The notes below the pieces were generated by a model. It was not told the origin of the DNA. It worked only from the letters and a program-made list of their open reading frames with translations, and did not search any database. Of a DNA stretch of 46,988 nucleotides, positions 35,903 through 44,049 are shown piece by piece. The stretch is taken from contig FLMG01001768.1 in NCBI GenBank assembly GCA_900088475.1, forward strand, positions 1 through 46,988, given 5' to 3'. This stretch comes from Hyphochytrium catenoides (Eukaryota; Sar; Hyphochytriomycetes; Hyphochytriales; Hyphochytriaceae). The position numbers were made by a program, and so were the translations under genes. Position 1 is the stretch's first letter. Each line of letters opens with the position of its first letter.

Positions 35903-36525
35903 GTCCTTGGGCATCATTCTTAACAAGTGACGACGGATTCCCGACAGTAACATTGCTGCCAAGCAGCACAACGGCGCGGGTGTTCTCTACATTCTAAATA
36001 TAGCAGCTTGCTTAGGGTGACGGTCTAAGGATAAATAAGCCTAAGCTAATAGTAGAGAGGAGTCAGGAAACGGCTGCTGTAACGGCCCCCAACGATGTGT
36101 GTTTGTCTGTCTGTCATCATCTTCCTCCTCTTCCTTCCTTGTCTTCTGTCAGCATCCTTCGCCTCTCTTCTTTCTCTTCTTTTGCTGTTTCCTTGCGTGC
36201 TGCGACACTGCTCATCCTCTCTCTTGAAGAAGAGTGGAGCGAGAGAATGAGGACATAGATAGATAGATGATAGTAGAGAAAGAGGGAACAGAGAGAGGGA
36301 AAAGAGGGGAGAGAGAGAGAGAGAAAGAGAGAGCGAGAGAGAGGGAGAGGGAGACAGAAAGAGACAGAGAGAAAGAGGGGTACAGAGAGAGGGAACAAGA
36401 GGGGACCACAGAGAGAGAGTGAGAGTGAGAGAAAGAGAGAGTGAGAGAAAGAGATAGTGAGAGAGAGAGAGAGAAGAGAAAGAGAGAGAGAGAGAGAGAG
36501 AAGAGAAAGAGAGAGAGAGAGAGTG

Positions 36526-36577
<52 letters not shown>

Positions 36578-37549
36578 AGAGGAGAAGAGGCTTTCAGCAC
36601 TCCTGGCGGTGGACAGCAACCATATGTTTGAGGTTAAGTCGTCGTGGCGGCGACTACGAGCTAGAGTACTGCTGAAGAGATCGTACAGAGTAACTGCTGA
36701 TCGGGTGCTGACTGCTCGCTGCTGCTGCGGTTGTCAGTGCTTCCCTGCTGAGGCTGTCTTAGGATAAGCGATACCAGCGCGGAGCACGGGCTGCCTATAA
36801 GAAGAGTGACATGATGAGGAGTGGCTGCTGGGCTGGGAGAGGAGGATGGAATAGCGGACAACTCGCTGGTCCTGTCCCTTATCACTTTGTTGTTCGTTGT
36901 GGGAGATTGCTTGAGAAGAAGGATAAGGATCTGCCGGGCACGTGCTCCGAGATAGAGAGAGAAGAGAAGGGGCAGTGGATGGCGGGGTCAGGAAAAGCTA
37001 AGGAAGTCAGTTATCCTCAGAGAATGAGAGAATAATCTTGAAGCGGGTCAGCCCATCTGCCATCAGGCAGGCAGCTAGACAGGGAGCAGAGGAGACTGGA
37101 TGGTGTCGCGGGGTATATCGTCTGCCTAATAATAGTAATAAGTCTGTCCAGAGCTCGCTCATGATGAGGAGGCAACCCTGGAGATTCGATGTTGGTCTAT
37201 TCATAGCGCACATAGAGAGGCAACGCGGAACAGGTGTCATGACAGAGATGGTCTCAATCCGCAGCGGACCTACTGGATTTATTCATCACTTGCACTTCCG
37301 CCCTCTCCAGCGTACACCACCTCCCAGCGTTCAGCAGCAGAGATAAATAACTTCCTTTTCAACGGTCATCCGACGGTCAGATTTCCCTGCAAACAACCTG
37401 CATCGTTGCCACCGTCGCCAGAGAGAAGAGCTCAGCCTCATCAAGCGGAATAGAAAGACGACACGGAAGTACTTACTTCTATCCTCATCGTCCTGGTGAG
37501 CTGAAAGCTTGCAGAAGGACCAACAACTGTTTGTTCTTCATCAGTCATC
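35903..37549. other. Gene-poor interval upstream of GAF gene
   Basis: It contains the (GA)n tract listed separately and otherwise mixed-composition DNA. A frame at 37038-37346 (102 codons) has no recognisable motif. The stretch just before 37550 should hold the promoter of the GAF gene. No RNA gene was seen. Confidence 0.4.
36290..36583. repeat. (GA)n microsatellite
   Basis: A purine tract of GA dinucleotides with interspersed GAAAGA, GTGA and GGGA units runs about 290 bases; its longest pure part is near 36530-36572. The opposite strand is CT, similar to the 7410-7645 tract. Confidence 0.95.
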
Positions 37550-38401
37550 ATGGTGCATGCTCCGCTGCTCAACTTGAATATGGACGTGGACCATAGAATC
37601 AGACGAGTAGGGGCCCCGCCTTCCTCCACGTCCCCTCGTCCTGATGCCACCGTCGACAACAATAATCAGACACCCTCACCTGCTCCGACGAAGGAAGGCA
37701 ATGCCTGGACTACCTTCGATAAGGAGAAACTTCATCAAAGTGAGACCAGCGCCGGACTTCAAAACTTTCTATGCAGAAACTCCTACGTTATGCATTCTAG
37801 CCTTGAGCTCGGCGGTAAAGTAAGGCCCCGGCCCGGTCTGGTTGCGCCTTGTGATCCCACCTGCGACTGCCAGCGGTGTAGACCCAGAAATATGGCAGCT
37901 TTCAAGGTGGAGCATGCCCGAGTAGCTCGCTTAAGGTCCTATCATATTCTCGACACAGCGCCTGAGGCTTCATACGATAGGATTGTCCACCTTGCACAGC
38001 GCTTTTTTAATGCCGACATGTGCTCTATCATGCTCATTGACAACGATAGAGCATGGTTCAAGGCCAAGCTGGGTCTTGATGGCTGGGAGCTAGACAGGAA
38101 GATTTCTTTCTGCACTTATACCATCCGATGGGACGAAGTCTTCGTCGTCCTAGACACACATCAGCATGAGGTCTTCCATAACCACCCACTTGTCGTACAG
38201 AAGCCCTTCATTCGCTTCTACGCTGGTGCCCCTATCACTACCAAAGATGGTCTTCGTCTAGGAGCACTCTGCATCATCGATGCCACGCCAAGAGTAATGT
38301 TCGGTCACCAAGAGCGAGAGAATCTGAAGCGGATGGCAGCGACAGTGATGGAGCAGATGGACATGGGCCTCTTACAATTGCGGCGCAGGACTCATCAGTA
38401 A
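37550..38401 (+). CDS. Stand-alone GAF-domain protein, intronless
   Basis: A single 283-residue open frame from ATG to TAA. Residues 1-118 are a Pro/Thr/Asn-rich leader that ends in a Cys cluster (C101, C105, C107, C110; CDPTCDCQRC), which could bind a metal. Residues about 119-275 form a GAF domain with the common signature ARLRSYHILDTAPEASYDRI, IDNDRAWFKAKLGLDGWELD, ISFCTYTI, NHPLVVQKPFIRFYAGAPI and LGALCIIDATPR. GAF domains of this subtype sense small ligands or redox state and are usually joined to output domains such as histidine kinase, cyclase or FYVE; here there is none, so the partner is unknown. It is the only gene in the window without introns. Convergent with the proline-rich gene at 38855. 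Confidence 0.9.
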   Translation: MVHAPLLNLNMDVDHRIRRVGAPPSSTSPRPDATVDNNNQTPSPAPTKEGNAWTTFDKEKLHQSETSAGLQNFLCRNSYVMHSSLELGGKVRPRPGLVAPCDPTCDCQRCRPRNMAAFKVEHARVARLRSYHILDTAPEASYDRIVHLAQRFFNADMCSIMLIDNDRAWFKAKLGLDGWELDRKISFCTYTIRWDEVFVVLDTHQHEVFHNHPLVVQKPFIRFYAGAPITTKDGLRLGALCIIDATPRVMFGHQERENLKRMAATVMEQMDMGLLQLRRRTHQ

Positions 38402-38854
38402 CGGCGCTTCAGCCCCTCTTCCTCTCAAGCTATTTATTATTGAGGATGCCATTGCCTAACTCCCAAGGCTTGCAAGGCTTCGATCCAGCTGTAAAGGAAG
38501 AGTTAGCGTTATAGTCATACTACTAGTCAAATAGTCAACAAGAGATTCAGGAGAGGTGCCGTGAATGTTAGAGCATCGGGCTCCATATACATATGTACAT
38601 ATACAAAGTCTTATTCACAGAACTGCTCATTGCACCCACATTGACCGCCCAAGGACACATCCTTAGCCTGTCATCAACGCGCACTATTGTTGCTACAATG
38701 AGCTTCTTATGGTTGATGGAAGGCTGAAGAGACTTTCAAGCACAATCTGTTGACGGCAAGCAAGGGTCAACACTCTCCCAGAAGGGCTTGTACCAGGACA
38801 TGCAAGTCAATAACTCGAAGTGGGCCAAGCAAGTAGCAAGAAGTCCGCCGGCTC
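38402..38854. other. Convergent 3' intergenic region
   Basis: The region lies between two stops facing each other. It contains a small A/T palindromic patch, catatacatatgtacatata at about 38583-38602, that may mark 3'-end formation for the GAF gene. No gene is seen. Confidence 0.4.
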
Positions 38855-40807
38855 TCAGTAGGTACGCATAGCAGAGTCTCTGTTGCCCAGCAAGTTCTCT
38901 CTGCGTTGCTGCAGGAACTCTATCTGTCTGTCGATGTCGCTGATCTCAAACTCCTTCAGGGTCAGGTCTGTGCGAAGCATTGCCACAACCTGTTCTGCGG
39001 CAATGATCTTCTCTCTGGCCTTTGACATGGGCTTATCTGGGGTTCGAAGATTAAGCCAGCTCCAGGCCGCTCTATCAGCGTGGGATATTTGGTGACCGTC
39101 CCAGTCGCTGCCCCTCAGCTTTTTCCCTGTAGACCGAGGCGCACTGTCTTCAGGGCCACCCTCAGGTGGGGCTCTTTTGATCCCAGTGTACGGAGGGTTG
39201 GAAGAAAGTCTGTGTATGGCTGGAGGAGAAAACGGAACTTGGCTTGGCCCTTCTGGAATCAAAGGAGCTCCAGGTAGGGGTCGTTTCATTGGTGGAGGAG
39301 GTGTTGAGAGCAATGCCCCAGAAGGCCTTGGCATATGAGGAGCTGCTCCAGGGATAGGCAGCCTACCTGGCATGGGAACCATGTGATGCAGTGGTAGTGG
39401 CTCAGGGCTGAGGACTGGGGGTCTGGGATGCTGCCGATGATCTTCATGCCAGCTGCCGGGTGCATTTGGCATCATTTTTCCCACCGAAGCTTCCCCAGGA
39501 TGTCGGGAGAGCAGGCCCGGCGCATTGTAGGGCCTTTCAGAACGGTTATTCACGGGTTTGACTTCACTAGTAGGAGGAATATCTCTTCCTCCTCTTTGGC
39601 CAGAAACCGCTTCCACACTGCTCCTTATAGAGCTTGACGGTGGCGATGCGAAGCCTGGACCGCCTCTTCCCGTCTCAAGGGATGCCCTGAAAGGAGCTGA
39701 CATTAGTGCATTCTATACGCTTTCAGCCGCACCGCTAAGGCATACGTACCGCCTTGAGAGACCTTCCTCTCTCCCTATTTGCGCCTGGACTGCTCGTTGA
39801 GACAGCATTGGCTCCTGCGCTATAAAATTTTCGCGTCGTTAGATGATCTGGCTGCTGTAGAAGTAAAGCTTGTAACAACAGGAAGAAGGAGCAAAGAAAG
39901 GAAGTCACAGGGAAGGGGATGCCAGGGCCAAAGAAGGAAAGCTTAGAGCTGCTTCTTAACTGCTGCAGTTGACAAACAACAAGGAGGTTGCGCGAGATAT
40001 CTCCGCACCTGAAGTTGCCCGGTCGGGAACGACCCCAGTGCCTCGACTTCTATCCACCTCCATCGCGTGGCCACTCCTGCTATTCCCTTCTCTGTCTTGC
40101 GACGTATCCATGCGGTTTGAGTCGTGAGTTCTCTCTTCTGCTCGCATAGGTTCTTCCTTTTCTCGGGGCGGCCTTGCTCTTTCCATTTGTCGAGCACGCT
40201 CTTCATCTCGCCACCTCTGGTTGTCACCTGTCCGAGTCCCCCAGTCAGGAGAGCGAGGTTGATCTCTAGAGGGCGCGACTCTCTCCCATTCTCTCGCTAC
40301 TCTGTCTTGAGGTCTGATGTTATCTCTTGCACGCTCCCTTGAGCGACTTCGCACATCGCGTCCCCTTTCCGTCTCAAAGGATCGTGTAGGTAATCTCTGT
40401 CGATGGTCTTCACTCCCTCTCTCGCCCGATCTACCTCTTCGTTGGTATGGACTTCCCTCGACTGCTGACAGGCAATTGAGAGAGCTCTAAGTTATCAGTT
40501 TTGCAGGAGATCTCATCTTCCAGTACTTACCAGGCCGACGATCCGAGGCAGATCCTGAACCATGACGATCATGGGCCCAAGAACCTGAAGCACTCTCGCG
40601 GTTAAGAGTTCCAGAAGTATAGCGATAGTCACCGCCATAAGACTGGCTTCTGCTAATGACGGGAGGAGCTGGCGGCGGAGGTGGTGGAGGCGGTGGGGGT
40701 GGCGGCGGCGGAGGGGCATATCGTGGTCGGATATCTCCACGAGGATAGGCGTGAGACGGCGGCGGCACGTCAAAATTAGACCTCTTTTGCCTCTGATGGC
40801 TCGCCAT
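38855..40807 (-). CDS. Proline-rich, RS/RE-rich protein with C-terminal coiled coil
   Basis: Family not recognised. Exons: 40807-40531, 40464-40009, 39814-39750, 39712-38855; in phase, 551 residues. The N-terminal exon reads MASHQRQKRSNFDVPPPSHA and then a run of about 15 prolines broken by one Ala. The second exon is dense in Arg, Glu, Ser and Asp (SRSRERARDNIR, WRDEERARQMERARPPREKE), the composition of nuclear RNA-processing proteins. The last exon is Pro-rich (LLSTPPPPMKRPLPG), has a basic TGKKLRGSDWDGHQ, and ends in a predicted coiled coil (AREKIIAAEQVVAMLRTDLT then FEISDIDRQIEFLQQRRENL). A nuclear role in transcription or mRNA processing is inferred from composition only. The small third exon rests on splice sites and phase. 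Confidence 0.72.
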
Positions 40808-42698
40808 TGTTACCGCTTCTAGCGAGAGCCGGAGACTTGACACAGGGTGACGCCGCGAGATAGTGGACCGTTCAAGGCTTGGTAGGCCTTTCTACACTCA
40901 ACCACGGAAGGATTGCTATGTAGTCCAGCCACATCGGTGCACGGGCACAGCAGAGAATCCTTTTCTAAAGGCAGCCTGAAGGCATCGCTTGCCAAAGATA
41001 GTGATAAGCCAAGAGACCTGTAGGTAAGTAAATAAAGACTCTGCTCTTTGCCTTGCCCTAGCTAGCTGACAGCGGCGCAGTTTCTGCTGTTGCTTGACCG
41101 CCCGCGCACTGAATAAACCCTAGACAACAGCTCAGACAAGGCCGACAACGAATCCGTCCCGACGAAGACTTCTAGCAAATAACAGTTAGCAACAGCCACT
41201 CAAGCAGGAGCGTCAGCAGGAGGAAAGACGAAATCTGCAAGTTAAGCTCAATTGGGCCTTGGGCCGCTTAAGGAGCTGCGCAGTCGTTGAGCAGTGAGGT
41301 AAAGCCTGTAAGTCTGATGAAGCTCCTCCAGTCTCCGTGAATGGCTTCTAATTCAGAGATCCAAGAAAGCACACAAACCCTATAACATACCGGTAACGGC
41401 AGCTATTGTTGAGCTTTCTGCAGATTTTTGGTTAGTGGAGCCAACGGTGGCGATGATGACCACGGCAGATGCGTTCACGATGTGGAGCTGCAGACAGAAT
41501 TAATAAGGCTGAAGCTCTGATCGGTTGTGGCCTAAAGATGGCAAATGAAGCACTCCGTCCAGCTCCTCTCAAAGGACCCGGTTGATATCGGTACCATCCA
41601 AAGCAGACAAGAACACGACGCCACTGGAGAGAGTGGAAGGAGTGCTTCATCTGTCATCAGAAGGCCATTATCGATCAGAGCTTCAGCCTTATTAGTTCAA
41701 GCTGCAGTTCCCCGTCTTCGAACCCATCTGCCTTGATCATCACCACACAAGCAGAGATCATCGGTTCTGTTCCGTCTGCAACACCCAGACGACCAGGTCT
41801 CCGCCCAGAGACCGGCAGTAATAAGGTTCGGTGTCTGCTCAGGGGAAGCCAAAGAAGAAAGCCCGCGGGTGAAGACCCCAACAAGCAAGGGCAGTTTGCC
41901 CCATATCCGGGCTTTGTTGTGACGGCGCAACGCCGACGCCTCCGGTGATGAGGACCGACGACCTTCTGCTGCGGCCCACTCGCCACGACTGGGACGGCAA
42001 AGGAAGTGGGAGGATCTATTGGGAGCGCGGTCACGTCTGCAAATGATACTGGCGGGATATAAGACAGATCCATAGTCAGGCCTTAGAACTAGCTTAACCA
42101 GTGAAATCATGCTCCAACATTCTAGAAGTTCACTCTCGTGGTAATAGATGAACAATCAAGGCGCTGTAACGCTTTCGATGATAATAACGGGGCCGGCTTA
42201 ACAGACCATTGCCCTTGAATATAGCACACGTCACTGTTGAAGCTAAGTCTTTCCACAGGGCAGTCGTTGGCCTGACCTCTAGCTTGAGCAGCAGTCGCTT
42301 GCAGGGATAGACGGCAAGAAGAGACCTTACGATGGAGGAGGAAGATGGCGCGAGGACCGGAGATCTGCGTCACATCCATAGTAGTTGTCAACACCTTCAT
42401 CATTATCCGGAGCAGCCGCGCGGAGAGGAGCTGGGTTAGAAGAGGCGAGAACAATGGAAAATGAGCCTTAAGTGAAATGACCTTCTAGATGACAAGGATA
42501 AAGCTTCTAGAACCGCCCCCTGCATATGCGGAAGGTCTCAGACGCTAATGAAGCTTGAGGGACGACGATAGCTGCCTTTTGCTCTATTCCCCTCCTCTCG
42601 TCTATCCAGTCAATATGCCCTTAAGACGCAAGAAGAATGTGTTGACTTAGAGGCACATGAAAGGTTGACAAAGAGGACAAGAACTAAGCACATAGAAG

Positions 42699-42700
<2 letters not shown>
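40808..42700. other. Gene-poor interval with a long foldback repeat
   Basis: The left part should hold the promoter of the minus-strand gene ending at 40807. The only structured element noticed is the inverted repeat at about 41444-41748, listed separately. Minus-strand frames at 41675-42155 and 42122-42454 have no domain-like features. Confidence 0.4.
41444..41748. repeat. Long imperfect inverted repeat (foldback)
   Basis: The left arm (about 41444-41562) and right arm (about 41630-41748, reverse complement) share ggcagatg, gctgcag, then taataaggctgaagctctgat (two 20-base-class matches), then ggcc and gatgaagcactcc-like blocks in the same order. Arms are about 118 bases, with a loop of about 67. 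Similarity is high in the centre and looser at the outer ends. Both arms would encode the same short end, LELIRLKL or TELIRLKL followed by a stop. It could be a foldback transposon, a MITE-like unit, or a head-to-head duplication of a gene end. Confidence 0.8.
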
Positions 42701-42747
<47 letters not shown>

Positions 42748-42795
42748 AGAGAGAGAACGAAAGAGAGAGAGAGAGCGCGCGCGAGAGAGAGAGGT
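42701..42795. repeat. (GA)n microsatellite
   Basis: A GA dinucleotide tract with a short gcgcgcgaga interruption at about 42775. This is the third long purine/pyrimidine dinucleotide tract in the window, and each lies outside recognised coding exons. Confidence 0.93.
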
Positions 42796-43800
42796 GAGGG
42801 ACGGTGGAAAGAAAAGGAAATATGTGAAGATCTGACAATGCAAAGATAGAGAAAAAAGAGAAGTGAACTCAGTTGTACACTCAGGTGGATCCTGAGTAAG
42901 AAGAGGATAGTCAGGCCTGACGGAGATGTCCCTGAGAAAGCCATGAACATCCAGCAGCAATCATTTGCTGCAGTCGTCATCATCAGCAGCTTCCTCATTA
43001 TCACGGAGTTTAAGGGCCATGTTAAGGATCGATACTACTTCAAGAAGGCTGAAGATGAGCAGCAAGCCAAGGAAGTCCTTCAAGTCTGTCAAAAAAGCTA
43101 CGCTTATCCTGTGGAACCACATGGACGTTAGAGGTTGGGCTAGTTATAATCCAGGCATCATAGATCATCTTACTGACAGAAGAGAAGAAAGAACGTTGCA
43201 GACCACCACTACGAAGAATAGCTATAATGCTCATTCAGGACAGCGACAGCGAATAGTCTTTTCCTCGTCTTCCTCTTCTCACGGCGATTGCACACCCTGA
43301 CGAAAGAAGAGCGAACTATTGGATGAGATACCGTGGAGTCGGTAAGAGAAAGAGCCAATAGTCAGTTCCACTCACACCAGCTCATCAGGAAGGGAGACTA
43401 CCCTACGCTAGCAGCCTTAAGGGCCGCCCAATACGTACGCAGGATGGGAAGGGACAAAATTAGCGGAGATGAGAGGAAGAAGGTGAGGATAATGAGGAGC
43501 GAAGGAATTATTATCTTATGCGACGATGGGCCAAGGAGTTAAGCAAATTTAAAAAAACAAAGGGAACAGAGCTGAGGACTCATCATAAGTGCAGTCTCCT
43601 CTTCCTATGCTGCTTCATTGATAGCGCCAGTCCTCCGGCTTTTCTGAAGAATGAGGAGTGACATACAACATAGCCCTACGCAAGCGAGAAACGGCTTTGC
43701 CCGCTCCAACCAGCCAAGTTGACGATTATAACGGCAGGGGGAAGTGCAGCAGCCGTCGTGCCGTAAACGAGCATCAAAATTGTACTTTACCTTCTTTTCA
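42796..43800. other. No gene recognised
   Basis: Mixed-composition DNA. Frames at 42943-43131, 42965-43300 and 43333-43542 are short and lack motif character; none has supporting splice continuation that I could identify. Confidence 0.35.
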
Positions 43801-43802
43801 CA

Positions 43803-44049
43803 TTATATCGCCATGACGAACCGCGGCGGCAGCCCTGCTTCCCTAGCAATAAGGGGATCTGAGGCGAGGATGCCAAGTCGTAGGAGTGCCTGCACACGAG
43901 AGACACTCTCTATCATAAGGATTTGCATCTTATCGCCATGACGAACGGCAGCAGCCGTTCCTCCCTAACAAGAAGAAGATCTGAGGCGAGGATGCCAAGT
44001 CGTAGCACTGCCCGCACACGAGAGACAGTCTCTATCTTAGGGATTGAGT
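43803..44049. repeat. Tandem direct duplication, about 120 bp unit
   Basis: Copy 1 (about 43803-43925) and copy 2 (about 43928-44049) share tatcgccatgacgaac, gatctgaggcgaggatgccaagtcgta and cacacgagagacactctctat-type blocks in order with scattered substitutions. The two copies are adjacent. No open frame spans both copies as a convincing protein repeat. Confidence 0.88.

Noticed and set aside
36046-36767. Long frames over the (GA)n tract on both strands
   Set aside because: Same simple-repeat artefact: Leu-Ser or Arg-Glu repeats, no splice context.
42610-43004. Hydrophobic Leu/Ser-rich minus-strand frames
   Set aside because: Generated by the third GA tract; the flanking residues do not form a credible protein.
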